From the NCBI GenBank assembly GCA_900316045.1, contig ONBM01000006.1, positions 1 to 47,391 of the forward strand: a DNA stretch of 47,391 nucleotides. The letters run 5' to 3'. A model generated the notes under the pieces. The model was not told the DNA's origin. It saw only the letters and a program-made list of their open reading frames with translations, and did not search any database. The position numbers and the translations under genes are program-made. This DNA is from an uncultured Bacteroidales bacterium. GTDB taxonomy: Bacteria; Bacteroidota; Bacteroidia; Bacteroidales; UBA932. Position 1 is the first letter of the stretch, and the number at the start of each line of letters is the position of its first letter. Shown here one piece after another: positions 7,950 through 16,895 of this stretch.

Positions 7950-10694
7950 TTATCTGTCCCAATAACTTGTGCTCTTCTTAAATCTAAGCAGGTCTGCAAG
8001 GGCAGCTGCATTAGCGGAAATTATGAAATTGTAGGATTTGTAATTGCCAGTAGGCACCCAAGATACGGCAATATTGAAGCAGTGCAGGTCGTACCTGGCA
8101 GAGATTTGAGTAGTGCTCATTTTCAGGGCAGTGAAATCGTAACCAGACGTGAACTGGAAGGACATCTTAGGCGTGAGCTGGACATTCCCTGAAATACCAA
8201 GCGTCTGAGTTATGTTATTCCTTTTCACGAGTTTTTCATTCGTATAGGAGTACTGCTTACTCAAGCTATAAGAATAGCTGAAATTCACAGACCACGGCAC
8301 ATTAGGGTTTGTGTAGTACAACCAGCCGCCAGGAATATATTCATTAGTGACAGGATGATAATATATCCTTCTATAATAGTCAGCGGCATTCTCCGATCCG
8401 CCGTCTTTCCCTGATTTCGAGCCATCATTTCCATTAATCGCTCCTTTACCGGACAATGAATATGAAAGAGATGCGCTTATGTTCGTAAGCCTTAGAGGCA
8501 CGCCGGTCTCAACAATGTTGAATTTGTTGATCCTTTGCCCGTGGTCATTAATCGCATAAGGGTCAAAATTCATGTTTCCGTTCAGTCCGAGCTTACCGAA
8601 GATGGAGGTTGACATGGTAATGCCCACATTGCTCATGTTCAATGAGTCAGCAAGGAAATTGTATCCTGTGCTTATGTTGAACTGATCCAGAATCTTGACC
8701 TTCTTGGAACCTTTCCCGGTCGTGTCTCTTTGGTCTCTGACTTTTGCCTCGAGATTGTTTCCGATAGAGATGCTCATCGAGGCCGCCTTGCTATTTTGTC
8801 CAGGAACGGAGTTCATCTGGCCTTGGTAGATATTGTAGTCGTATGAGCGTTGCACGCCAGTCGTGTCGATATAATTCAGAGTTCTCCATCCGTTTAATCT
8901 CGTACCCTGCTCAGGAGTGAAGCTGAAGCTTACGCTAGGTGAAATCACGTGCCTGATGGCCTGTATCTTATGGAATTTGCCGAAATTGAACATTCCATAG
9001 ATTCGAGTGCTCATGGACACCGATCCTGAATATGTCTGAGTCGCTCCGAATGTGGAGAACTGCCCGGTGAGATTTCTTTGCACGCTGTTTGTCTGCGAAT
9101 CGAAATATGCCTCGTTTTTACGGAAGAACCAATTCATGCCATAGCTCACGCTAGGAGTGAAGTTGAAATATTTCGCCAGCGTGAAGTCCGGCAGGCCAAT
9201 GGTGAACCTGTGCGACATTCCATTCTGGAATTTGTCCAGGAAACCAGGCTCGCCGAATTCAGATGCCTTGAAATTAATCTTATTCTGCAATGAAGTGTTG
9301 TAGGCCAGAGAGAATTTCTCATAGAATTTTTCTTTCCCGACCCTGTTCTTGATCTTGAACGGGTAGAATCTGGAGACAGAAAACGTGAGGTTAGGGAAGG
9401 TAAATGCGTATGAGCTGTCTCTGGAGCTCTGGCTGTGCATCGCATTGATCGAGAGATTGAATTTTCCGTTCCAATTCTTTGAATATGAAATCGAGGAGGA
9501 AATCTGATTCTGCAAAGCTTCAGAAACTGACCTTGAATTGTAACGGCTGTTCGAAGGGCTGGAAAAGTTCACTGATGCCGAAAACGTTGTTCCAGGATGT
9601 TTCTTCGAATCTTGAGAGTGAGACCACCTGACTCCGAAGTTCTTGCTTTGGAAGAAGTCGGTGCTGCCTTTCTCGCCGGTTTGGTCCACGGAATAGTTTA
9701 TGGCCAAGTTGCCTGTGTATTTGTACTTGACAGTGTATCTAGAATTCAGCTGAGCGGCCCATGAACCCAGAGTGTAGTAATCTCCCGTAAGAGACATATC
9801 GAAGTAGTCTCCGATTACGAAATACATTCCGGCATCCCTCATGTAGAAGCCTCGGGCATTTTCCTCGCCGAATGAAGGCATCAGAAGCCCAGTGGCTCTG
9901 TTAGGCCTTTTGGGAATGAATCCGAAAGGCAAAGCAAGAGGGAGGTCGATATCCTCTACTACCAGGTGCGCAGGGCCAAAAACAGTCCTCTGAGATGGTT
10001 TAGTCATTACTTTTGCGGCATAGAGCTTCAGATAGTAATGCGGATGCTCCAGGTCGCAGACGGTATATTGCCCGTTAGTGATGTTTATGGACTTGTCCGG
10101 CATCATCTTGATATTATGCCCGTGAAGGATTCCATCATCCTGCTGGGTTATCATATTATGAATTAATGCCTTCTGTGTATTGAAATTGTACTGGACATCC
10201 TCCATGTTGAAGGTCTGGCCGCCCTGAGTCATCACCGGCTGTCCTTTCCAAGTGCCCGAGAGTGAATCGTATGTGCCTTTTGCGAAAACGACTCCGCTTT
10301 GAACGTCATATTCCATGTAGTCGGCGGTGAGCTTCATGTTCCCGTATGTGACGGTAACGTCTCCCCAGTAGTACATCTTCCTGTGGCCTTCGACCATAGT
10401 CTGCTTCATAGAATCTTTAGCAGCGGAGAAGGCTGGCTGGTTCAGAGAGCTCTTATGAAGCATGTTAACGGAATCGGCCCTGGCAGTAGAGTCAGCGACA
10501 CGGATAGAGTCAGTGACTATTCTTATAGAGTCTCTTTTCGCCCTTGCTGCAGCGGAAGTGTCCATATCCCCGACGTTCTGCGTTGCATTATTACGCCGCT
10601 GGCGCCTCGGATTCTGCCCTAAAACGACAGAACCAGTCACCATAATGATGGCTAATACGAACAGAAATGTATGTGTGTACTTCGTTAAATGCAA
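7950..10694 (-). CDS. lptD: LPS-assembly protein LptD (OstA family), Bacteroidota type
   Basis: LptD is the outer-membrane beta-barrel that inserts lipopolysaccharide into the outer leaflet. The 914-residue product starts with a signal peptide (hydrophobic core FLFVLAIIMVTGSVV, then LGQ). An OstA-like periplasmic beta-jellyroll follows (about 105-230, with YYWGDVTVTYGNMKLTADYMEY). The rest is a long LptD-type barrel with alternating aromatic strands, ending in YWDR. The first usable codon is TTG at 10694: the codon two places upstream is a stop, and the first internal ATG would cut through the signal peptide. It diverges from an amidase gene across 39 bp. LptE and the Lpt ABC genes are not in the window. 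Confidence 0.9.
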   Translation of the reverse strand: MHLTKYTHTFLFVLAIIMVTGSVVLGQNPRRQRRNNATQNVGDMDTSAAARAKRDSIRIVTDSIRVADSTARADSVNMLHKSSLNQPAFSAAKDSMKQTMVEGHRKMYYWGDVTVTYGNMKLTADYMEYDVQSGVVFAKGTYDSLSGTWKGQPVMTQGGQTFNMEDVQYNFNTQKALIHNMITQQDDGILHGHNIKMMPDKSINITNGQYTVCDLEHPHYYLKLYAAKVMTKPSQRTVFGPAHLVVEDIDLPLALPFGFIPKRPNRATGLLMPSFGEENARGFYMRDAGMYFVIGDYFDMSLTGDYYTLGSWAAQLNSRYTVKYKYTGNLAINYSVDQTGEKGSTDFFQSKNFGVRWSHSQDSKKHPGTTFSASVNFSSPSNSRYNSRSVSEALQNQISSSISYSKNWNGKFNLSINAMHSQSSRDSSYAFTFPNLTFSVSRFYPFKIKNRVGKEKFYEKFSLAYNTSLQNKINFKASEFGEPGFLDKFQNGMSHRFTIGLPDFTLAKYFNFTPSVSYGMNWFFRKNEAYFDSQTNSVQRNLTGQFSTFGATQTYSGSVSMSTRIYGMFNFGKFHKIQAIRHVISPSVSFSFTPEQGTRLNGWRTLNYIDTTGVQRSYDYNIYQGQMNSVPGQNSKAASMSISIGNNLEAKVRDQRDTTGKGSKKVKILDQFNISTGYNFLADSLNMSNVGITMSTSIFGKLGLNGNMNFDPYAINDHGQRINKFNIVETGVPLRLTNISASLSYSLSGKGAINGNDGSKSGKDGGSENAADYYRRIYYHPVTNEYIPGGWLYYTNPNVPWSVNFSYSYSLSKQYSYTNEKLVKRNNITQTLGISGNVQLTPKMSFQFTSGYDFTALKMSTTQISARYDLHCFNIAVSWVPTGNYKSYNFIISANAAALADLLRFKKSTSYWDR

Positions 10695-10702
10695 TTTTTA
10701 TC

Positions 10703-10725
10703 TAAATTTGCAAAGAACAAATATA
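10703..10725. promoter_or_regulatory. Overlapping face-to-face promoters for lptD and the amidase gene
   Basis: A plus-strand -7 box TAAATTTG (10703-10710) and a minus-strand -7 box TATATTTG (10718-10725) sit 7 bp apart and point at each other. Predicted start sites fall between or inside the opposite box, so the two polymerases should not bind together. Clear -33 elements are not visible for either. Confidence 0.5.
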
Positions 10726-10733
10726 AATAGATT

Positions 10734-11873
10734 TTGAATATACTTCGCAATTTTCTTGCCGCATCGGCAGCTTTAGCATTAATTGGCGCTGGTTTTCATG
10801 CCTCGGCTCAGAAGCAGTCGCCAATTAAGCTTAAGACAGTCGTCATCGATCCCGGCCACGGCGGAAAGGATTTCGGCTGCACTAGCAAAGATGGGAAGGT
10901 GAACGAGAAAAGCATAGTCCTCGATGTTGGCAAAAGGCTAAAAAAGAAAATAGAGGAGGGATACGATGACCTTAAGGTTGTCATGACCAGAGATAAGGAT
11001 TATTTCGTGACTCTTCAAGGCCGGGCAGACATAGCAAATAAAAATAACGCTAACCTGTTCATCTCAATTCACGTAAATTCTGTCGAAGGGAAGAAGACCG
11101 GACCTAACGGCTATTCGATTCATACGTTAGGACAATATACGAGTAAAAAGCGCGACCTGTATGCAGGAAACATGGATGTCGTTCGCAGAGAGAATTCCGT
11201 CATCATGCTTGAAGACGACTATACGACGACATACCAAGGCTTTGATCCTAATGACCCCGAATCTTACATATTCATGAACCTCATGCAGAACGCTTACCTC
11301 GAGCAAAGCCTGAAATTCGCTCAGTATGTCGACAGGGAGATGAAAAACGGGGCTATCAGGGAGAGCCGAGGCATCTCTCAGGATCCTTTCTACGTGCTTT
11401 GGAAAACAGCGATGCCGGCCGTTCTGATCGAATGCGGATTCATGTCGAACCCTACTGACCGCGCCGCGCTTAATTCGGAAAAAGGAAGGGACAAGATTGC
11501 CTCGGAAATATACGAAGCTTTCGTAAAATATAAAAAGGAATATGATGGAACTGTGCCTGCCAAGACTTCTTCGGAGCTAAGGCAAGGTAATATGGAAGAA
11601 AGCCAGGAAGAGACTTCTGCTGAGCAAAGTGCCACCGACGAAATATCGTACGGGATACAGGTGCTAGCTTCATCTAAATCCATGAGCACAGGCGACCCTG
11701 TATTCAAAGGGTACGAGTGCAAAAAATTTGTCTCAGGGAAATTATATAAATATGTAGTCGGAATCTCGAACGACAAAGATGAAGCAAAAAAGAATTTGAA
11801 GGAAATAAAAAAATATTTTCCTGATTGTTTTTTAATACGAATCGAAAATAATTTCATCACTCCCGAAAATTAA
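10734..11873 (+). CDS. N-acetylmuramoyl-L-alanine amidase (AmiC type) with C-terminal SPOR-like domain
   Basis: The enzyme cleaves the amide bond between MurNAc and the stem peptide of peptidoglycan, usually during daughter-cell separation. A signal peptide (about 1-25, ending HASA-Q) leads to an Amidase_3 domain (about 34-262). Zinc ligands are His42 (DPGHGG), Glu58 (NEKS) and His113 (SIHVN), and the catalytic Glu lies in LIECGFMSNP. A Glu/Ser/Thr-rich linker follows, then about 80 residues that resemble a SPOR peptidoglycan-binding domain (YGIQVLASS to the end). The start is taken as TTG at 10734, because a TAG lies two codons upstream and no ATG precedes the signal peptide. It is divergent from lptD. 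Confidence 0.92.
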   Translation: MNILRNFLAASAALALIGAGFHASAQKQSPIKLKTVVIDPGHGGKDFGCTSKDGKVNEKSIVLDVGKRLKKKIEEGYDDLKVVMTRDKDYFVTLQGRADIANKNNANLFISIHVNSVEGKKTGPNGYSIHTLGQYTSKKRDLYAGNMDVVRRENSVIMLEDDYTTTYQGFDPNDPESYIFMNLMQNAYLEQSLKFAQYVDREMKNGAIRESRGISQDPFYVLWKTAMPAVLIECGFMSNPTDRAALNSEKGRDKIASEIYEAFVKYKKEYDGTVPAKTSSELRQGNMEESQEETSAEQSATDEISYGIQVLASSKSMSTGDPVFKGYECKKFVSGKLYKYVVGISNDKDEAKKNLKEIKKYFPDCFLIRIENNFITPEN

Positions 11874-12167
11874 TCAATATAGTCTAGATTTCAGCTTGTT
11901 GAAGAATCCTCTAATTTATAATTATTCAAAAATCTTAAAGGGTTTGATTATCTGGCGATTGAATGGAATTTCATTTTGCAATATATTGATAGCCAGATAA
12001 TTAAAAAGGCGAAAATTGCCAGGTGGCTTACACTAGGTAAGAAATTTATTATTCAAAAACAATAGCGAATAAATTTTTTTATGAATAATTTTTCCTCCAA
12101 TTTTGCTTTTGAAAAAAAGAGACGATGATTTCTCTTTTAAGGAAGTATCTATTAGAACCGACAATCA
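11874..12167. other. Intergenic region upstream of dnaA with an inverted repeat
   Basis: This 294-bp AT-rich gap has no convincing ORF. It contains a perfect 10-bp inverted repeat, ATTATCTGGC (11947-11956) and GCCAGATAAT (11992-12001), separated by 35 bp. A smaller imperfect GGCGAAAATTGCC dyad follows near 12010-12022. I found no canonical TTATCCACA DnaA box. The repeat could be an operator or part of a structured leader. No exact TAnnTTTG box is present. Confidence 0.45.
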
Positions 12168-13595
12168 ATGACTGGTCAGGAAAAATTAGTTTCTGTGTGG
12201 GAGTCTTGCCTGCGAATTTTTAGCGAACTCGTGGACAAGAAACCTTTTGAAGTCTGGTTCAAGACGATAGTTCCTGTTTCTCTCCAAGACTATACTCTTA
12301 CCGTAGAGGTTCCTACGGATTTTTTCCGCGAGTACCTCGAAAGCGCCTATCTTCCTGTCATCAAATCCACTCTTAGGAGGGTGATCGGGCCGGACGCAAA
12401 GCTTGTGTACCAGGTGCATCCAGTAAAAAAAGAACCTGCCATGGTGTATCCAGCAGCGAACCAGCAGATGCCTGAAAACAAACCAGTTTCAATAAACACA
12501 TACCAGCCGGCCTCGAATCCCGGGCCATTTGTTTTTCCTGGCATTCAGAAAGTTAGGATTAACCCAAGGCTCAATCCAGCATATTCATTCGAGAACCTGG
12601 TCAAGGGAGAGTGCAACAAGATGGGCATCAACGCAGGAATGTCAATTTCCGAGATGCCTGGCAAAACCCCGTTCAATCCTCTTTTCATTTTCGGAGGTCC
12701 TGGATTGGGCAAAACCCACATCGCCCAGGCAATAGGCCTGGAAATCCATAAGCGCTTCCCTGACTTGGTGGTGCTCTATGTGACGGGCAACGAATTCAAG
12801 ACTCAGTATGTCAATGCGGTGACCGTGCAAAATAAGCTGTACGATTTCATGGCTTACTACATGAGGATAGATGTCCTTATCATGGACGACATTCAGGAAC
12901 TCATAGGGCCTTCCACTCAGAATGCCTTCTTCAACATATTCAATCATCTCCACATGGCGGGCAAACAGCTGGTTTTCACCTCTGACCGTGCCCCGATCGA
13001 ACTGATGAACTTCGAAGAGAGGCTTCTCACGCGCTTCAAATGGGGTTTGTCGGTCGAGCTGACTAAGCCAGGTTATGAGACGCGCCTCGCAATGCTTAAA
13101 GCCAGATGTTTCAGGGAGGGGGTCACGGTAGGCGAAAATGTGCTAGAGTTCCTGGCGAACAAGATCAGGTCGAATTTCAGGGAGCTTGAGGGGGCGCTGA
13201 TTTCCCTGATAGCCAATGCGACCCTCTGCCACAAAGAGATTACTTGTGAACTAGCAGAGAAGGTCACCGGGAACATCGTTAGTGAGGAAGACAGAGACAT
13301 AACTATAGAGAAAATACAGCAGGTAGTCTGCGACTATTTCAATATTTCCAAAGAGGAGATCCTGTCCAAATCCAGAAAGAGGAACATTGTCCAGGCTAGG
13401 CAATTGGCAATGTACATGTGCAGAAACCTCATCAGCAACTGCTCTCTTTCGACGATAGGCATGGAACTTGGAGGGAAAGATCATGCGACAGTCCTGCACG
13501 CTTGCACGACCGTTTCCGATCTCATGTCTACTGACAAAATTTTCAAGCAATATGTCACAGACATAGAAAAGATGCTCGTGCCTGATGCAAGATAG
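12168..13595 (+). CDS. dnaA: Chromosomal replication initiator DnaA
   Basis: DnaA binds origin DnaA boxes and melts the duplex to load replicative helicase. The 475-residue product has the four expected domains. Domain I spans about 1-85 (VWESCLRIFSELVDKKPFEVWF). A short Pro/Asn-rich linker follows (about 90-130). The AAA+ core carries Walker A GGPGLGKTH (176-184) and Walker B LIMDDIQ. The C-terminal duplex-binding domain has the signature MELGGKDHATVLHA. The ATG at 12168 gives the normal N-terminus. The gene stands alone after a 294-bp intergenic region, with pepD 30 bp downstream. dnaN and recF do not follow, so this need not be at the replication origin. Confidence 0.97.
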   Translation: MTGQEKLVSVWESCLRIFSELVDKKPFEVWFKTIVPVSLQDYTLTVEVPTDFFREYLESAYLPVIKSTLRRVIGPDAKLVYQVHPVKKEPAMVYPAANQQMPENKPVSINTYQPASNPGPFVFPGIQKVRINPRLNPAYSFENLVKGECNKMGINAGMSISEMPGKTPFNPLFIFGGPGLGKTHIAQAIGLEIHKRFPDLVVLYVTGNEFKTQYVNAVTVQNKLYDFMAYYMRIDVLIMDDIQELIGPSTQNAFFNIFNHLHMAGKQLVFTSDRAPIELMNFEERLLTRFKWGLSVELTKPGYETRLAMLKARCFREGVTVGENVLEFLANKIRSNFRELEGALISLIANATLCHKEITCELAEKVTGNIVSEEDRDITIEKIQQVVCDYFNISKEEILSKSRKRNIVQARQLAMYMCRNLISNCSLSTIGMELGGKDHATVLHACTTVSDLMSTDKIFKQYVTDIEKMLVPDAR

Positions 13596-13625
13596 ACCGA
13601 CTAAGGCTAGTGATTATTTATTAAT

Positions 13626-15056
13626 ATGATGGATTCATCTAAAGTACTTGAAATCTTCAAGGAGATAACCCGTATACCTAGGGAATCGGGGCATGAAGAG
13701 GCAATGCGCGCCTATCTCCAAAAATTTGCGAAAGAGAGAAATCTCGCTTGCAAGACCGATGAGGTTGGAAATGTATGCATCACGAAAGAAGCTTCAAAAG
13801 GTAAAGAAAATGTGCCGGCTTTAGTGCTTCAAGGGCACCAGGACATGGTGTGCGAAAAGCGCAGCGGAGTGACGCACGATTTCTCGAAAGATCCTATTAA
13901 ATACGAAATAGAAGACGGCTGGATGGTGGCAAAAGACACGACGCTCGGTGCTGATGATGGCATCGGGGATGCGGCTATGCTAGCTCTTCTGGATAGTGAC
14001 CTGCCTATGGGCAAGATAGAATGCGTGTTCACGGTTTCTGAGGAGACAGGAATGGATGGGGCATTCGGAATGCAGCCAGGCTTCTTCACAGGTAAAACCA
14101 TGATAAACGTCGATTCTGAGGATGAAGGACAAATGTTCATCGGTTGCGCCGGAGGTGTTGACACTCTCGCTCATTTCAAATACCATGCGGTCAATTTCAA
14201 CAACTCCTACAAGACGTTGCATCTTCACATATTCAATGGCCTTGGAGGGCATAGTGGGGACGATATTAATAAAGGAAGGATGAACACGCTTTCGGCTCTA
14301 GCTAAATTCTTGTCGAAAGAACTGGAGAATGAGGAATTCCAGCTGATTGTTCTTAAAGGAGGTGGAAAGCCAAATGCAATTGCCAGAGAGGCCGAGGCCG
14401 TGATAGCCGCAGTGGATGTGAAGGGCGTGGAAGACAGATTCTTCAAGTTCATGGAAGAGGCTGTCAAGGAATATGCTGAAACGGATCCTGACATTAAATA
14501 TACTGCCGCAGGCTGCCAGTGCACGGAGAAGCCTATGGACAGCAAGGATGCGGATGCATTAGTCAGGGCTTTGGCGGCTTGCCCTCATGGGGTTATCGCA
14601 ATGAGTAAAGATGTTCCAGGCTTAGTCGAGACATCGACGAATCTGGCTTCCATAAGCATGCACCAGATGGGTGAGGTTGAAGTTGTCACGAGCCAGCGCA
14701 GCTCCGATAAAGCCGAATTGAAAGAAATAGCTGAGAAGGTGGCTGAAGTATTTCGTAAAGCAGGAGCCGAGGTTGAGCACGTGAGCGAATATCCTGGCTG
14801 GAAACCTAATACTAAATCTCATATCCTTGATGTCTGCGTCTCTTCGTACAAGAAGCTGTTCGGCAAAGAGCCTGAGATCAAGGCTATCCACGCTGGATTG
14901 GAATGCGGTCTGTTCGGAGAGAAGTTCGGCAATCTGGACATGATCTCCTTCGGGCCTACGCTCCGTAATGTGCACACGCCAGGGGAGAGGCTTGATTTGG
15001 ATTCACTCGACAAGTTCGTAAAACATCTGACGGACGTCGTGACCTCATTCAGTTAG
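13626..15056 (+). CDS. pepD: Aminoacyl-histidine dipeptidase (peptidase D, M20 family)
   Basis: This cytosolic zinc dipeptidase hydrolyses Xaa-His dipeptides such as carnosine and related substrates. The 476-residue length matches the PepD (M20C) family. Visible metal and catalytic motifs are GHQDMVCEK (about 80), TLGADDGIGDA (about 116) and the VSEETGMDGAFG Glu-Glu pair (about 147). A dimerisation/lid insertion occupies the middle, and HAGLECGLF lies near the C-terminus. Two ATGs (13626, 13629) are equally possible starts. rpe follows after one base, so the two are probably cotranscribed. There is no signal peptide. Confidence 0.93.
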   Translation: MMDSSKVLEIFKEITRIPRESGHEEAMRAYLQKFAKERNLACKTDEVGNVCITKEASKGKENVPALVLQGHQDMVCEKRSGVTHDFSKDPIKYEIEDGWMVAKDTTLGADDGIGDAAMLALLDSDLPMGKIECVFTVSEETGMDGAFGMQPGFFTGKTMINVDSEDEGQMFIGCAGGVDTLAHFKYHAVNFNNSYKTLHLHIFNGLGGHSGDDINKGRMNTLSALAKFLSKELENEEFQLIVLKGGGKPNAIAREAEAVIAAVDVKGVEDRFFKFMEEAVKEYAETDPDIKYTAAGCQCTEKPMDSKDADALVRALAACPHGVIAMSKDVPGLVETSTNLASISMHQMGEVEVVTSQRSSDKAELKEIAEKVAEVFRKAGAEVEHVSEYPGWKPNTKSHILDVCVSSYKKLFGKEPEIKAIHAGLECGLFGEKFGNLDMISFGPTLRNVHTPGERLDLDSLDKFVKHLTDVVTSFS

Positions 15057-15057
15057 C

Positions 15058-15711
15058 ATGAAAGTAGCGCCTTCTATTCTCTCGGGGAACTTCCTGAATC
15101 TTGAGAAAGACCTCGAGATGGTGAATGAATATGCCGACCTGATACATATTGATGTCATGGATGGCACATTCGTTCCGAACATTTCTTTTGGCTTCCCTGT
15201 TGTCGATGCCATAGCCAAAGTCATCAAAGTGCCAATGGACGTCCACCTGATGATAATTAATCCTGACAAATACATCGAGAGATTCTCCAGGTCTGGGGCG
15301 AATATGATAAGTTTCCATCTTGAGGCTGCCGAGAAAGAAGGGAAGGATCCGAAGGAAATTATAGGTATGATTCACTCTTTCGGAGTTAAGGCTGGGATAG
15401 CCATCAATCCTGACGTTCCGGTCGAGAAACTGTTTCCATATATTCAGGATGTGGATTTCTTTCTTGTGATGTCTGTATTCGCAGGCTTCGGCGGGCAGAA
15501 GTTCATTGAGGCATCCGTCCAGAGGATAGAATCACTGCGCGAGGAAATGAAGCGCTGCGGTACCATTAAGGATATTGAGGTCGACGGAGGCATAGGACCC
15601 GATAACATAGAAATCTTACGGCAGGTAGGATGCACCATCTGCGTTGCCGGAAGCTCTGTTTTCCATGCATCGGACAGGGCGAAGGTCATTGCCGAGCTAA
15701 GAGGGGAGTGA
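15058..15711 (+). CDS. rpe: Ribulose-phosphate 3-epimerase
   Basis: Rpe interconverts D-ribulose 5-phosphate and D-xylulose 5-phosphate in the pentose phosphate pathway. It is a 217-residue TIM barrel showing the family signatures: APSILSGNF at the N-terminus, IDVMDGTFVPNISFG with catalytic Asp, MDVHLMI, MSVFAGFGGQKFI and DGGIGPDNI. It begins one base after the pepD stop and converges on birA. A strong terminator for it lies inside the birA coding region. Confidence 0.96.
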   Translation: MKVAPSILSGNFLNLEKDLEMVNEYADLIHIDVMDGTFVPNISFGFPVVDAIAKVIKVPMDVHLMIINPDKYIERFSRSGANMISFHLEAAEKEGKDPKEIIGMIHSFGVKAGIAINPDVPVEKLFPYIQDVDFFLVMSVFAGFGGQKFIEASVQRIESLREEMKRCGTIKDIEVDGGIGPDNIEILRQVGCTICVAGSSVFHASDRAKVIAELRGE

Positions 15712-15725
15712 TTTAATCAGATAGT

Positions 15726-16463
15726 CTAAATAATATAGCTTATTTCTTTGAAGGCGAAGCGTCTGACTTCGCCTTTTTCTGTCTCTACGCAAAGCTTTCC
15801 ATCAGTCGAGACGCCGATGATCTTTCCCTCGAACGGCTTGCCTGAAGCGCAATCGGAATATTCATGGAACTCATCCTTCCTGTAAAGGCATTCTTCATAT
15901 TCATTTGCCATTCTTTCGCCGAACGGGAGAGTGAGTCTGCTGGAAAGGCATCCGCAAAGCTTCACCAGTTCTTCTTTCAATGAATATGCTTTATTCGTGA
16001 TCTGGCTCATGGATATTGGGTTGACAAGACCGGCGGGGAAGTCTTTCTGGTTCACGTTCAGGCCTATTCCGATTATGGAATTTGAGATATTCCTTTCAGA
16101 AATGGTATTCTCTATTAACATTCCGCATATTTTCTTATTCTTATAATATATGTCGTTCGGCCATTTTATCTTGCACTCTATGCCTTCTCCTCTCAGGTAG
16201 TCAAGCATCGCCAATGCCGCAGCCTCGCTAAGAAGGAAATTGTCGGCGGCTTCCAGCTCACCTGGCTGAAATTTGAGAAAGAGGGAAAATGTGAGGTTTT
16301 TCCCCTCCTGGACGTGCCAGGTGTTGCCTCTTTGTCCGCGTCCTGCGGTCTGGTTCACGGCTGCGATTACTGAAAAGTTCTCCAGAGCGTCAATCTTGCG
16401 CTGCATTTCAGTGTTGGTGGAATCAATCTCGTCGTACCATTCAATGGAGATTTTGTTTTTCAT
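15726..16463 (-). CDS. birA: Biotin-[acetyl-CoA-carboxylase] ligase
   Basis: This enzyme attaches biotin to the biotin carboxyl carrier protein. The real start is taken as ATG 16463 (245 residues, MKNKISIEWYDEIDSTN). Upstream codons are open for another 55 residues but run into the divergent promoters and rsfS and look non-coding. The biotinyl-5'-AMP loop is GRGQRGNTW (41-49), followed by KWPNDIYY and KKICGMLIEN. The C-terminal SH3-like domain is present. There is no N-terminal helix-turn-helix, so it is a ligase without the repressor function of E. coli BirA. The 3' end contains the terminator of the convergent rpe gene. Confidence 0.92.
   Translation of the reverse strand: MKNKISIEWYDEIDSTNTEMQRKIDALENFSVIAAVNQTAGRGQRGNTWHVQEGKNLTFSLFLKFQPGELEAADNFLLSEAAALAMLDYLRGEGIECKIKWPNDIYYKNKKICGMLIENTISERNISNSIIGIGLNVNQKDFPAGLVNPISMSQITNKAYSLKEELVKLCGCLSSRLTLPFGERMANEYEECLYRKDEFHEYSDCASGKPFEGKIIGVSTDGKLCVETEKGEVRRFAFKEISYII
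15751..15780 (+). terminator. Rho-independent terminator of rpe, inside the birA 3' end
   Basis: Perfect 9-bp stem AAGGCGAAG / CTTCGCCTT (15751-15759, 15767-15775) with a 7-nt loop, running into a short T tract. It follows the rpe stop by about 40 bp and is embedded in birA codons on the opposite strand. Confidence 0.75.
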
Positions 16464-16480
16464 TGGTTTGAAAATTATGC

Positions 16481-16506
16481 TATATTTGTAAGCTAATGCA
16501 AATTTA
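16481..16506. promoter_or_regulatory. Overlapping face-to-face promoters for rsfS and birA
   Basis: The plus-strand box TATATTTG (16481-16488) serves the rsfS-ftsH-cdsA-psd group. The minus-strand box TAAATTTG (16499-16506) serves birA. They are 10 bp apart and face each other, as at the lptD/amidase junction. -33 elements are poor. Confidence 0.5.
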
Positions 16507-16520
16507 TAAATAAATCGAAC

Positions 16521-16895
16521 ATGATTACACACGACCTCAGGGTTATGGCAGACGCTATGCTGGACAAGAAAGCGCAGGATGTCGTTGACATAGATCTTCG
16601 ACCGCTTGGCACTGCCATCACTGATCACTTCATGATATGCAACGCTGACTCTACTACGAACGTCAACGCCATAGCTGACAACGTTATTGAGAAAATGAGG
16701 ACAGAAGTCGGCAGAAAGCCTTTCAGAATGCAGGGCATGGAAAACAACTTCTGGATCATTCTAGACTATGGCGACATTGTCGCTCACATTTTTTTAACTG
16801 AATATCGGAAATTCTATCGTCTGGAAGATCTCTGGGCTGATGCGCCGCATAAAGAATATAAAGATAGGAAAACACCAGCTAAAAAAACTCAATAG
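16521..16895 (+). CDS. rsfS: Ribosomal silencing factor RsfS (Iojap family)
   Basis: RsfS binds uL14 on the large ribosomal subunit and blocks subunit joining under starvation. The 124-residue product shows the family pattern: KKAQDVVDIDLRPLG, then ITDHFMICNADS and the C-terminal VAHIFLTEYRKFYRLEDLWAD. A short Lys-rich tail follows. The next base after its stop begins ftsH. It has its own TATATTTG promoter box 33 bp upstream. Confidence 0.94.
   Translation: MITHDLRVMADAMLDKKAQDVVDIDLRPLGTAITDHFMICNADSTTNVNAIADNVIEKMRTEVGRKPFRMQGMENNFWIILDYGDIVAHIFLTEYRKFYRLEDLWADAPHKEYKDRKTPAKKTQ

Noticed and set aside
11874..12167. Replication origin upstream of dnaA
   Set aside because: AT-rich with an inverted repeat, but no TTATCCACA boxes, and dnaN/recF are absent. 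Not enough to call oriC.
16464..16628. 55-residue N-terminal extension of BirA
   Set aside because: It would run through the facing promoters and into rsfS, and lacks any helix-turn-helix pattern. The MKNK start matches the family.
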